This document shows positions 35,927 through 44,453 of a stretch of DNA of 64,000 bases, in pieces. The DNA is from an uncultured Collinsella sp. GTDB lineage: Bacteria; Actinomycetota; Coriobacteriia; Coriobacteriales; Coriobacteriaceae. Position numbers and translations under genes: made by a program. The DNA is taken from NCBI GenBank assembly GCA_944321445.1, contig CALULJ010000005.1:16983-80982 (forward strand), read 5' to 3'. The stretch's first letter is position 1; each line of letters starts with the position of its first letter. The notes below the pieces were generated by a model, which saw only the letters and a list, made by a program, of their open reading frames with translations, was not told the DNA's origin and did no database searches.

Positions 35927-36199
35927 ATGATGTACCCGTTTATGACCCTCAACGACGGAACTGAGATCGTTCACTCCGATATGGACTCAAGTGGAAGGGT
36001 GAAGGTCTATATCGAGAAGGCAGATGCCAAGGACTGCTTCCACCATGTGACCTGCTATCTTCCTGAGGGCGTTTGGAAGGACAATTACGGCTTTACCGAT
36101 GATGAACTCGCATATCTGAGGGATGTTGTCGATTCCACTTCCAATCTCATCCTGGAGTTCGCTGCTGATGGGGGATTCGAACATGCCGCAGGTTTTTAA
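35927..36199 (+). CDS. Conserved small protein paired with DUF4160
   Basis: A 90-residue acidic protein starting MMYPFMTLNDGTEIVHSDMD, with VKVYIEKADAKDCFHHVTCY and a helical C-terminus. I recall close relatives in Clostridia next to DUF4160 genes, but no function is established. GAAAGGGGAT precedes the ATG. It overlaps the following DUF4160 start by 17 bases, indicating coupled translation, a layout typical of two-gene stress or toxin-antitoxin-like modules. Composition is AT-richer than the neighbours, suggesting recent acquisition. Confidence 0.7.
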   Translation: MMYPFMTLNDGTEIVHSDMDSSGRVKVYIEKADAKDCFHHVTCYLPEGVWKDNYGFTDDELAYLRDVVDSTSNLILEFAADGGFEHAAGF

Positions 36200-36460
36200 A
36201 ATCGGTTCCTATTGGGTTATTTCTGGACCAATGAAGGCGATCCCCTCGAGCCGGTGCATGTTCACGTGTCCGAAGGCTGTCCGACAGCTCAATCGACTAA
36301 GATTTGGATAACGAAAGCAGGGAAGACGTATCTCTGCAATAACAACTCGCACATTCCCGCTCGCACGCTTCGCAACATCATGCGCATTATCGAAGCGCGT
36401 TCTGCTGAGATTATTGAAAAGTGGGTTGAGTATTTCGGCTCTGCTCATTTCTATTGCTAA
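36183..36460 (+). pseudogene. DUF4160 protein broken by a one-base frameshift
   Basis: An ATG at 36183 starts MPQVFKIGSYWV, the typical DUF4160 N-terminus, then leaves frame. From about 36215 another frame continues YFWTNEGDPLEPVHVHVSEG, the diagnostic DUF4160 core, and ends at 36460 (ARSAEIIEKWVEYFGSAHFY). Adding one T at GGGTTATTTC near 36210 restores a full 92-residue protein. DUF4160 is usually found with small partners and is suspected to belong to toxin-antitoxin-like pairs. Either the gene is inactivated here or the base is a sequencing error. Confidence 0.8.
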
Positions 36461-36481
36461 GCGAGTGATTCCTTCGCATGC

Positions 36482-36506
36482 AAGTTTGGGGCCTGTCCCC
36501 AAACTT
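36482..36506. repeat. Family E palindrome, right of the DUF4160 module
   Basis: AAGTTTGGGG-CCTGT-CCCCAAACTT, one base different in the loop from the copy at 35848. Together they bracket the two-gene module. Confidence 0.88.
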
Positions 36507-36525
36507 TAAGGGGGAGCGCTCGCCA

Positions 36526-36620
36526 GGGGGGGGGACCTGTCCCCGCGCGCGCCAAAGTGGCCTCCCTCACCCCCACGCACGCCAAAGTGGCGTTTGGCAC
36601 CCCCGTCCCCAGAGACGCCA
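36526..36620. repeat. G9 run and family B tandem repeat, locus 3
   Basis: A nine-G run (36526-36534), then CCTGTCCCC, then two units of GCCAAAGTGGC followed by CACCCCCGTCCCCAGAG (36536-36620). It lies just upstream of the rpsO promoter region, with TACTAT at 36658-36663 as a possible -10. Confidence 0.75.
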
Positions 36621-36749
36621 ATCTGCGTGCAGTTCTCGTGAACGCCGGGGGCTGTGGTACTATTAGCAGCTGTTGGATACCCGCACTTAGATGCTCGCTG
36701 CACCGGCGGCTTCCCAGTGCTGGGCGTACGTTTAGAGAAAGGTGTAACC

Positions 36750-37028
36750 ATGACCATCTCCAAGGAGCGCAAGGCCGAGCTCACCGCGCAGTTTGGCAAC
36801 AGCCCCGTCGACACCGGCAACCCCAAGGTTCAGGTTGCCATCCTCACCGAGCGCATCCGTGAGCTCACCGAGCACATGAAGACCCACCAGAAGGACTTCC
36901 ACACCCGCCGCGGTCTGCTCATGCTCGTCGGTCGTCGTCGCCGCCTGCTTTCCTACATCAAGAAGCACGACATCTTCGAGTACCGTGCTCTCATCAAGGA
37001 GCTCGGCATCCGCGACAACATCCAGTAA
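36750..37028 (+). CDS. rpsO: 30S ribosomal protein S15
   Basis: Small-subunit protein binding the 16S rRNA central domain. The 92-residue protein has all S15 helices: ISKERKAELTAQFGNSPVDT, KVQVAILTERIRELTEHMK, HQKDFHTRRGLLMLVGRRRR and LLSYIKKHDIFEYRALIKEL. GAGAAAGG precedes the ATG. The roughly 85-base leader from the TACTAT element may carry the S15 autoregulatory fold known in other bacteria, but I could not match a specific class. It is followed by a clear terminator and then pnp, the classic order. Confidence 0.97.
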   Translation: MTISKERKAELTAQFGNSPVDTGNPKVQVAILTERIRELTEHMKTHQKDFHTRRGLLMLVGRRRRLLSYIKKHDIFEYRALIKELGIRDNIQ

Positions 37029-37043
37029 CACATTGTGCATGCA

Positions 37044-37067
37044 GGAGCCCCCGCGGGGGCTCCTTTT
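37044..37067 (+). terminator. Intrinsic terminator between rpsO and pnp
   Basis: GGAGCCCCCGCGGGGGCTCC hairpin followed by TTTT, 15 bases after the rpsO stop. Confidence 0.85.
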
Positions 37068-37170
37068 CATGTAAGGGGCCGCAATCGCGTCCTCTACACC
37101 GCCTGCGGGGCAAACCGCAGGCCCTATCGAGGCCCGTACGCAATGGGGCGTACGGAGATGAAGGAGAAAA

Positions 37171-39438
37171 ATGTCACTCGTTTCGAAAACCTTTGAGCTG
37201 TACGGCAAGACCTACACCCTCGAGTCCGGCGAGCTCGCCAAGCAGGCCACCGGCGCCGCGCTGGTCAAGCAGGGCGACACCACCGCGCTCGTCACGGTGG
37301 TCGTGTCCAAGGAGCGCAAGAACTACGACTTCTTCCCGCTGACCGTCGACTTCAACGAGAAGATGTACGCCGCGGGCCGCATCCCCGGCGGCTACCTCAA
37401 GCGCGAGGGCCGTCCCAGCGAGAAGGCTACGCTCACCGCGCGCATGATCGACCGCCCTATCCGTCCGAGCTTCCCGGACGGCTTCCGCAACGAGGTCCAG
37501 ATCGTGGCGACCTCGCTCGTGGCCGACCAGAAGAACCCCATCGACGTCATCTGCACCATGGGTGCCTCGCTTTCCCTCACGCTCGGCGGCGTGCCCTTTG
37601 AGGGCCCGCTCGCGTGCGTGCGCATCGGCCGCAACGTCGAGACCGGCGAGTTCATCGTCAACCCCACCTATGAGGAGCGCGAGAACTCCGACCTCGACCT
37701 GGAGCTCGCGGGCACCCGCGACTTCATCTCCATGGTGGAGGCCGGCGCCAACGAGGTGACCGAGGAGGACATGCTGGCCGCCATGCAGTTCGGCCAGGAG
37801 GCCATCGGTGCCTTCTGCGACGCCCAGCTCGCCTTCGTCGAGGAGTGGGAGCGCGTTAACGGCCCCATCGAGCCCAAGGAGTACATCCTCGACCAGCCCG
37901 TGCCGGAGGTCGAGGAGCGCATCTTCGCCCACTACGACGAGATGTACGCCGCACTTTCCGACGCCGACAAGCTTTCGCGTATCGCCCACGTCGAGGAGCT
38001 GAAGGAGCGCATCCGCGCAGAGTTCACCGAGGAGGAGCAGCTCGAGTGGGAGCGCGAGATTCCGGTGAACCTCAAGAAGCTCGAGAAGAAGGCCATGCGC
38101 ACCATGGTCGTCGAGACGGGCGAGCGCGTCGACGGTCGTGCCGCCGACGAGATTCGCCCCATCATGGTGAAGGATTCCTACCTGCCGCTCGTGCACGGCT
38201 CCGGCCTGTTCCAGCGCGGCCAGACCCAGGTGCTCTCCGTGCTTTCGCTCGGTATGCTGAACGAGGGCCAGCGCCTGGATACCATCGAGCCGGTCGAGGG
38301 TAAGCGCTACATGCACCAGTACAACTTCCCGCCGTTCTGCACCGGCGAGACCGGCCGCATGGGTTCCCCGAAGCGCCGCGAGATCGGCCACGGCAACCTC
38401 GCGGAGCGCGCGCTTCTGCCCGTGCTGCCCGATGAGGTGGAGTTCCCCTACGCCATCCGCGTCGTCTCCGAGGTCATGGAGTCCAACGGCTCCTCGTCCA
38501 TGGCGTCCACCTGCGCGAGCACGCTTGCGCTCATGGACGGCGGCGTGCCGCTGAAGCGCCCCGTGTCCGGCATCGCCATGGGCCTCATCCAGGAGGAGGG
38601 CAAGACCGTCGTTTTGTCCGACATCCAGGGCATCGAGGACTTCCTGGGCGACATGGACTTCAAGGTGACCGGTACCGAGCGCGGCATCACGGCGCTCCAG
38701 ATGGACAACAAGGCCACCGGCCTCACCTTCGACATCCTGCGCTCTGCGCTCGAGCAGGCCAAGGCCGGCCGCGCGTTCATCCTGGGCAAGATGCTCGACG
38801 TCATCCCTGCGCCGCGTGAGGCCACGCGCGACACCGCGCCGCGCATCACCTCGATCACCATCCCGGTCGAGAACATCCGCGACGTCATCGGCAAGGGCGG
38901 CGAGACCATCCGCGGCATTCAGGACGAGACCGGCGCCTCCATCGACATCCACGAGGACGGCACCGTGTTCGTGGGCGGCGTGGGCGATTCCGTCGACGCT
39001 GCTGTCGAGCGCATCCAGCTCATCGTCAAGGTCCCCGAGGTGGGGGAGGAGTACACCGGTCGTGTCGTCTCCATCCAGCCCTTCGGTGCCTTCGTGAACC
39101 TGCTGCCCGGCAAGGACGGTCTGCTGCACATCTCCCGTGTCGCCCAGGGCCGCATCGATAAGGTCGAGGACGTGCTGAACGTCGGCGACGAGGTCAAGGT
39201 CAAGGTCATCGAGGTTGACGAGCGCGGCAAGATCTCGCTTGACCGCCTCGACAAGCCCGAGGCGCCGGCTGGTTCCGGCTCCGGTGAGGGTGCCGGCAAC
39301 GGCTTTGGCGGCCGCGCCCGTCGTGAGCGCTCCGACCGCCCCGGTCGTCCGCGCCGTGAGCACGGGGAGGGCGGCCGCAGCCGTCGCACCCCCGGCGACA
39401 ACGGCGGCCGCACCCCGCGCCGTCACCACGAGGGATAA
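37171..39438 (+). CDS. pnp: Polyribonucleotide nucleotidyltransferase (PNPase)
   Basis: Phosphorolytic 3'-5' exoribonuclease and degradosome component. The 755-residue protein has two RNase PH domains (the first with NYDFFPLTVDFNEKMYAAGR and GGYLKREGRPSEKATLTARM; the second with FPPFCTGETGRMGSPKRREI), a KH domain (VIGKGGETIRGIQDETG) and an S1 domain (GRVVSIQPFGAFVNLLPGKD). The tail is unusually rich in Arg and Gly (RARRERSDRPGRPRREHGEG), a possible RNA-binding extension. AAGGAG precedes the ATG. Four inverted repeats follow the stop. Confidence 0.97.
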   Translation: MSLVSKTFELYGKTYTLESGELAKQATGAALVKQGDTTALVTVVVSKERKNYDFFPLTVDFNEKMYAAGRIPGGYLKREGRPSEKATLTARMIDRPIRPSFPDGFRNEVQIVATSLVADQKNPIDVICTMGASLSLTLGGVPFEGPLACVRIGRNVETGEFIVNPTYEERENSDLDLELAGTRDFISMVEAGANEVTEEDMLAAMQFGQEAIGAFCDAQLAFVEEWERVNGPIEPKEYILDQPVPEVEERIFAHYDEMYAALSDADKLSRIAHVEELKERIRAEFTEEEQLEWEREIPVNLKKLEKKAMRTMVVETGERVDGRAADEIRPIMVKDSYLPLVHGSGLFQRGQTQVLSVLSLGMLNEGQRLDTIEPVEGKRYMHQYNFPPFCTGETGRMGSPKRREIGHGNLAERALLPVLPDEVEFPYAIRVVSEVMESNGSSSMASTCASTLALMDGGVPLKRPVSGIAMGLIQEEGKTVVLSDIQGIEDFLGDMDFKVTGTERGITALQMDNKATGLTFDILRSALEQAKAGRAFILGKMLDVIPAPREATRDTAPRITSITIPVENIRDVIGKGGETIRGIQDETGASIDIHEDGTVFVGGVGDSVDAAVERIQLIVKVPEVGEEYTGRVVSIQPFGAFVNLLPGKDGLLHISRVAQGRIDKVEDVLNVGDEVKVKVIEVDERGKISLDRLDKPEAPAGSGSGEGAGNGFGGRARRERSDRPGRPRREHGEGGRSRRTPGDNGGRTPRRHHEG

Positions 39439-39442
39439 GTAG

Positions 39443-39470
39443 GTTCCGCGGTTCTACCGAACCGCGGAAC
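39443..39470 (+). terminator. Perfect hairpin after pnp
   Basis: GTTCCGCGGTTC and GAACCGCGGAAC form a 12-base perfect stem with a TACC loop, four bases after the pnp stop. No T-run follows, so it may protect the 3' end or act with downstream hairpins. Confidence 0.6.
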
Positions 39471-39484
39471 TGCTCGACGCTGCG

Positions 39485-39582
39485 GCTGCCCCAGGCGCCC
39501 GACCTCGCCGTTCAGCTTCGGCGGCATGGCCCGAAGGCCTATGCCGCCTCGCTTCGCGGCGATCTCGGGCGCCTGGGGCAGC
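39485..39582. repeat. Long compound inverted repeat after pnp
   Basis: Perfect 18-base arms (GCTGCCCCAGGCGCCCGA at 39485-39502, complement at 39565-39582) enclose nested stems with GGCGGCAT/ATGCCGCC around GGCCCGAAGGCC. The element could form a branched RNA. No protein-coding frame is convincing. Confidence 0.75.
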
Positions 39583-39629
39583 CTCGCTGACTGAGTACTC
39601 GACCTACAAGTCACCATCGCGCTAAATCG

Positions 39630-39693
39630 CCAAATGGGGGCAGGTCATTTTTTGTCGACATGTGTCGACCAAAAGTGACCTGCCCCCATTTGG
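39630..39693. repeat. Long hairpin with a REP-like core
   Basis: CCAAATGGGGGCAGGTCA on the left and TGACCTGCCCCCATTTGG on the right, joined through GTCGACA/TGTCGAC-type inner arms: 64 bases in all. The AATGGGGGCAGG core resembles family A (AATGGGGACAGG). Confidence 0.85.
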
Positions 39694-39696
39694 ATG

Positions 39697-39725
39697 ACGC
39701 ACTTCTCCCCAGGGGAGAAGTGCGT
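39697..39725. repeat. Family D palindrome, copy 2
   Basis: Same 14-base arms as 3241-3269 with A instead of T at the centre, directly after the long hairpin. The remaining bases before rnj hold only a TACAAT (39795-39800) as a possible -10. Confidence 0.85.
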
Positions 39726-39910
39726 CCACATGTGGCGATTACGCTGTTCGTGTAGGGATAGATTTGGGTAAGGTTATATCCTTTCGCTTGTTGGTACAAT
39801 CAACTATCACTGTGATTCGCCCGCATCTCACGCGCGGCGCGATATGAACGTCACGGCGGCGCGACCGCCGTTTTGAATAGAGGTACACAAGAAAGGATTT
39901 TCCGCTCAAC

Positions 39911-41587
39911 ATGGCAACAACCAAGAAGAAGCCCGCGCCGCTCAAGATCATTCCCTTGGGCGGCCTTGACGGCATCGGCAAGAACATGACCGTCTTCGAG
40001 TGCGGAGACGACATGGTTCTCGTCGACGCCGGCCTTATGTTCCCCGACGACACGCAGCCCGGCATCGACCTGGTGCTGCCCGATTACACCTACGTCCTTG
40101 AGCACGAGGACAAGCTCCGCGGCATCGTGGTCACCCACGGCCACGAGGACCACACCGGTTCGCTGCCGTATTTGCTGCAGGACCTCAACAACAAGGTGCC
40201 CATCTTCTCCAGCAAGCTCACGCTCGGCTTCATCGAGGGCAAGCTCAGCGAGTTCCGCATCCGCGCGCCGAAGTTCCGCGAGGTCACGGGCGGCAGCCAT
40301 GTGAACCTGGGCTGCATCCAGCTCGATTTCTTCTCCATGACGCACTCCATCCCCGGTGCGCTGGGCGTCTTCATCCGCACGCCGCAGGGCACGGTGCTCC
40401 ACACGGGCGACTTCAAGCTCGACCAGACGCCCATCGACGGTGTGACGCCGGACTACGGCGCCATCAGCCGCTTCGCCAAGCAGGGCATCGACCTGCTCAT
40501 GTCCGACTCCACGAACGCCAACCGCCCGGGCTTCACCAAGTCCGAGGCCGAGGTCGGCCCGTCGCTCTACGCCGCCATCAAGAACGCGCCCGGCCGCGTG
40601 TTCGTGGCGAGCTTCTCGAGCCACATCCACCGCCTCCAGCAGATCTGTGACGCCGCGCGCCGCTGCCACCGCAAGATCGTGGTAACCGGTCGCTCTATGC
40701 TCACGAACACCCGCGTCGCGCGCGAGCTCGGCTATCTCGACATCCCCGAAGAGGACATCATCGACGCCTACGAGATCAACAACATCCCGGAGGACCAGAT
40801 CGTCGTCATGTGCACCGGTTCGCAGGGCGAGCCGCTTTCGGCGCTCTCGCGCATGGCCAACGGCGAGCACAAGACGCTTTCCATGCACGACGGCGACACC
40901 GTCATCATCTCCGCAACGCCCATCCCCGGCAACGAGAAGGGCGTCCAGCAGGTGGTGAACAGCCTCGCGAAGATCGGCTGTGACGTCTACGACAAGAACC
41001 GCACGCTCGTGCACGTATCCGGCCATGGTAGTCAAGAGGAGCTCAAGCTCATGCTCGCCATGACGCGTCCGAGCTACTTCATGCCCGTCCACGGCGAGGC
41101 CGTGCACCTGCGCGCCCACGCCGAGCTCGCGCGCAAGGTGGGCATCCCCAACGACCACATCTTCATCCTCGATAACGGCGATTCGCTCGAGATGCGCTCC
41201 GGCCAGGTCAAGCGCGGCCCGTCGGTGGAGTCCGGCGTGGTTTACGTCGACGGCCTGCGCATCGGCGACACCGACCCCATCGTCCTGCGCGATCGCCAGA
41301 AGCTCGCGAACGACGGCATGGTCACCGCCGTCGCCATCGTCTCGCTCAAGCGCAAGCGCATCGACGCCATCGAGTTCTCGGGCCGCGGCGTGTCGTTCAC
41401 CATCGACGACGAGTTCTCGGCCGATGCCTCCGCTGCCATCATGAAGATGATCGAGAAGGGCTCGTTCAACTTCACCAGCAGCGGTACCGACGCGCTGCGC
41501 AAGGCCGTGCGCGACTCGCTGTCCAACTTCATCTGGAATCGCACGCACACGCGCCCGATGATCATTCCGGTCGTCATGGAGGTCTAG
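39911..41587 (+). CDS. rnj: Ribonuclease J
   Basis: Metallo-beta-lactamase-fold RNase with 5'-3' exonuclease and endonuclease activity. The 558-residue protein has the metal site THGHEDHTGSLPYLL (HxHxDH), the beta-CASP region (SDSTNANRPG, VVTGRSMLTNTRVARELGYL, MCTGSQGEPLSALSRM) and the C-terminal domain. The catalytic motifs are complete, so it is probably active. AAGAAAGGAT precedes the ATG. With PNPase, RNase Y and YbeY also encoded here, the window holds much of a Gram-positive RNA-decay toolkit. It is followed after one base by ftsK. Confidence 0.96.
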   Translation: MATTKKKPAPLKIIPLGGLDGIGKNMTVFECGDDMVLVDAGLMFPDDTQPGIDLVLPDYTYVLEHEDKLRGIVVTHGHEDHTGSLPYLLQDLNNKVPIFSSKLTLGFIEGKLSEFRIRAPKFREVTGGSHVNLGCIQLDFFSMTHSIPGALGVFIRTPQGTVLHTGDFKLDQTPIDGVTPDYGAISRFAKQGIDLLMSDSTNANRPGFTKSEAEVGPSLYAAIKNAPGRVFVASFSSHIHRLQQICDAARRCHRKIVVTGRSMLTNTRVARELGYLDIPEEDIIDAYEINNIPEDQIVVMCTGSQGEPLSALSRMANGEHKTLSMHDGDTVIISATPIPGNEKGVQQVVNSLAKIGCDVYDKNRTLVHVSGHGSQEELKLMLAMTRPSYFMPVHGEAVHLRAHAELARKVGIPNDHIFILDNGDSLEMRSGQVKRGPSVESGVVYVDGLRIGDTDPIVLRDRQKLANDGMVTAVAIVSLKRKRIDAIEFSGRGVSFTIDDEFSADASAAIMKMIEKGSFNFTSSGTDALRKAVRDSLSNFIWNRTHTRPMIIPVVMEV

Positions 41588-41588
41588 C

Positions 41589-44453
41589 GTGGCGGCTGCG
41601 GGCAACAAGGGAGCAAAGGGCGCCCAAGGTGCGAAGAAGGGCGCTGCACGCGGTCGCGGCAAGGGCCAGGGCGGCGCTTCCGCTGCGGCCCTGCGCGCCA
41701 ACGCGGCGCGCGAGAAGGGGAGCGACATCGAGGTCGCGCCGCTGCTCGAGAACGGATCGGGCCGTGACATAGCTGGCGTCGTGCTGGCCATCGTGGCGGT
41801 CGCCTCGTTCATCGCGGTCGTCTCGCCTTCGACGGCGCCTGTCACCAGCGCTATCGCCGGCTTCTATCACCTGGGCTTCGGCCTGGGTGCCTACGTCTTG
41901 CCGCTGTGCATGCTCGCCGGAGCGGCCCTGCTGTTTTTGCGCGGCACCCTGCCGGTGTCTGCGCGCACCGGGGCGGGCGCCGTGCTCATCTTCTGCGCCG
42001 TAGTCGCTATGCTCTCGCTTTCGTGCGCGGGGGCTGACGGTTCCTCCGCTCCGCTCTTCGAGCCGCAAAACCTTTCCGCAACCGGCGGATACCTGGGTGC
42101 CTTCATCGCCAGCGTCCTGCTCGCGGCGCTGGGCAAGACTATCTCCTACGTCGTGCTGGTGGGCGTGGTGCTCCTCGGCCTCATCATCGTCGGCTTCTCG
42201 GTGAGCGACTTCGCGCGCAGCGCCATCGAGCGCGCCGAGCGCCTTGCGCGCCGCCGTCAGGTCGACGTGAACGAGCGCCCGTGGGGCGACGAGGGCATGC
42301 GGGAGCCCGTGGTGCCGCAGCGCGCTGCCACCCAGCAACCCGTGCAACCGCATCTGTTCGACGACGACGGCTCGGCCGAGACGACCTATTTGGGTAATCG
42401 TGCAACCACGTTGCTCGACCGCGAGGACGAGCCTGATGTCGAAGAGGACCCGTTCGTGGACCTCTCTGCCCAGGTTCGTGCCGAGCAGGCAAAGACGACG
42501 CTCATCCCGGTGAAGGAGCGCGACGCCGCAGACGTTGCGGAGGTGGACCCCATGCCCTCCCCCGCTTCATCGGCCATTGAGCTGAGCTGCGAGGACGCAT
42601 CCGAGATGACATCGAGGGCGCGCGGACGGGGCGGCAGCACCGTCGTCGGGGCGGAGGGCCAGGAGGACGAGCTTCCCTGGAATCCCGCTCCCGAGCAGAA
42701 GGCCGCGCCCGCGAAGCGTCGTGGAGCTGCCAAGGCGAAAGCTGCCCCCGAGGCGGCAGCCGAGATGCCGATTCAGGGCCGTCCCATCCCGAGCTTCCTC
42801 AAGCCCGCCGCTGCCGCCGGTGCTGCCGCTGCTGGCGCCGCTGTTGCTGGCGCAAAGCCGCAGGCAGCAACGCAGCAGCCCGCAAGTTCCAAGAAGCCTG
42901 CCAAGCCCGCACCCGCTCCGGTGGCATGTGCCGCGCCCGGCGTGGAGGAAGAGGAGGGCCGCCAGCTGCCGCCCATCTCGATGCTGCGCCACAACCCGGC
43001 GGCCTCGGCAAGCACCAGCTCCAGCAAGGAGCTCGAGCAGACGGCTGAGGGCCTGCAGGCGACGCTTCAGGAGTTCGGCCTGCACTCGCGCGTCGTCGGC
43101 TGGATCGCCGGCCCCACGGTCACCACGTTCAAGGTGCAGCCGGGCGAGGGCGAGCGCGTGAGCCGCATCACCAACCTGGAAGACGACATCGCGCTGTCGC
43201 TCGCGACGGACTCCGTGCGCATCTTCGCGCCCATTCCGGGCACGTCGCTCGTGGGCATCGAGATCCCCAACCGCACGCGCCAAACGGTCGCGTTCGGCGA
43301 CATCCTGCCCTACGTCCAGGGCGGCCCGCTCGAGTTCGCGCTCGGCCGCGACGCGGAGGGCCAGCCCATGGTGGCGGACCTCGCCAAGATGCCCCACCTG
43401 CTCATCGCCGGCACCACCGGTTCGGGTAAGTCGGTCGTCATCAGCTCTATCCTCATGAGCCTGCTCATGCGCACGTTCCCCGAGGACGTTCGCCTCATCA
43501 TGGTCGACCCCAAGCGCGTTGAGTTCGCGCCCTACGACGGTCTGCCGCACCTGTACGTGCCGGTGGTCACCGAGCCCAAGCAGGCGGCGAGCGCGCTGCA
43601 GTGGGCCGTGTCCGAGATGGAGCGCCGCCTGAAGATCTTCGAGCGCATCGGCGTGCGCAAGATCTCGACTTTCAACGAGAAACAGGCCGCAGGCGAGTTC
43701 GAGAAGTACGACAACCCGCCGGCGAAGATGCCCTACCTCGTCATCGTGATCGACGAGCTTTCCGACCTCATGATGGTCGCGGGCAAGGACGTCGAGGCGT
43801 CCATCGTGCGCATCGCGCAGCTCGGCCGCGCGGCCGGTATCCACATGATCGTGGCCACGCAGCGCCCGAGCTCCAACGTCGTGACGGGCCTCATCAAGGC
43901 GAACATCACCAACCGCATCGGCCTCACGGTTGCCACGGGCATCGACAGCCGCGTCATCCTCGACCAAACGGGTGCCGAGAAGCTCATCGGCCAGGGCGAC
44001 ATGCTGTTCAGCCGCGTCGACTGGGGCAAGCCCAAGCGCATCCAGGGCTGCTACGTCTCCGACGAGGAGATCTTCAGCGTCGTGGAGTTCGTGAAGGAGC
44101 AAAGCCCTGCCGACTACCACGAGGAGATTCTCTCCGCGGTGGCCCCTGCAACCATGGGCGGAGGCGGCGGAGGCGGCGCTTCGCACGAGGCGGGCGACGA
44201 TGACCCACTCGTGTGGGAGGCCGCGCGCATCGTCGTGGAGTCCCAGCTGGGTTCAACCTCTGGTCTGCAGCGCCGCCTGAAGGTGGGCTATGCGCGCGCC
44301 GGCCGTATTATGGATATGCTCGAGGAAAAGGGCGTGGTCGGTCCGCCGGACGGATCCAAGCCGCGCGAAGTCCTCTTGGATGAAGAAGGATTGGCCGAGC
44401 TTGAAGCCGTCGAGGCTCGCATGGCCGTCGAGGACGAGTTTGGAGGGTTCTGA
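41589..44453 (+). CDS. ftsK: DNA translocase FtsK/SpoIIIE
   Basis: Septal DNA pump that clears chromosome termini and helps dimer resolution. The 954-residue protein begins with a basic, Gly/Ala/Lys-rich tail, four membrane helices (about residues 60-215), and an acidic and Ala/Pro-rich linker (about 215-470). The motor domain has Walker A GTTGSGKSVVISS, Walker B LVIVIDELSDLMM and AAGIHMIVATQRPSS. A C-terminal gamma winged helix (GLQRRLKVGYARAGRIMDML) is the KOPS/SRS-reading domain. GTG start, one base after rnj; its stop overlaps the next start (TGATG). Confidence 0.95.
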   Translation: MAAAGNKGAKGAQGAKKGAARGRGKGQGGASAAALRANAAREKGSDIEVAPLLENGSGRDIAGVVLAIVAVASFIAVVSPSTAPVTSAIAGFYHLGFGLGAYVLPLCMLAGAALLFLRGTLPVSARTGAGAVLIFCAVVAMLSLSCAGADGSSAPLFEPQNLSATGGYLGAFIASVLLAALGKTISYVVLVGVVLLGLIIVGFSVSDFARSAIERAERLARRRQVDVNERPWGDEGMREPVVPQRAATQQPVQPHLFDDDGSAETTYLGNRATTLLDREDEPDVEEDPFVDLSAQVRAEQAKTTLIPVKERDAADVAEVDPMPSPASSAIELSCEDASEMTSRARGRGGSTVVGAEGQEDELPWNPAPEQKAAPAKRRGAAKAKAAPEAAAEMPIQGRPIPSFLKPAAAAGAAAAGAAVAGAKPQAATQQPASSKKPAKPAPAPVACAAPGVEEEEGRQLPPISMLRHNPAASASTSSSKELEQTAEGLQATLQEFGLHSRVVGWIAGPTVTTFKVQPGEGERVSRITNLEDDIALSLATDSVRIFAPIPGTSLVGIEIPNRTRQTVAFGDILPYVQGGPLEFALGRDAEGQPMVADLAKMPHLLIAGTTGSGKSVVISSILMSLLMRTFPEDVRLIMVDPKRVEFAPYDGLPHLYVPVVTEPKQAASALQWAVSEMERRLKIFERIGVRKISTFNEKQAAGEFEKYDNPPAKMPYLVIVIDELSDLMMVAGKDVEASIVRIAQLGRAAGIHMIVATQRPSSNVVTGLIKANITNRIGLTVATGIDSRVILDQTGAEKLIGQGDMLFSRVDWGKPKRIQGCYVSDEEIFSVVEFVKEQSPADYHEEILSAVAPATMGGGGGGGASHEAGDDDPLVWEAARIVVESQLGSTSGLQRRLKVGYARAGRIMDMLEEKGVVGPPDGSKPREVLLDEEGLAELEAVEARMAVEDEFGGF

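Noticed and set aside
36660..36749. A defined S15 leader riboregulator before rpsO
   Set aside because: The leader length fits, but I could not match it to a known S15 RNA class by eye, so it is mentioned only within the rpsO entry.
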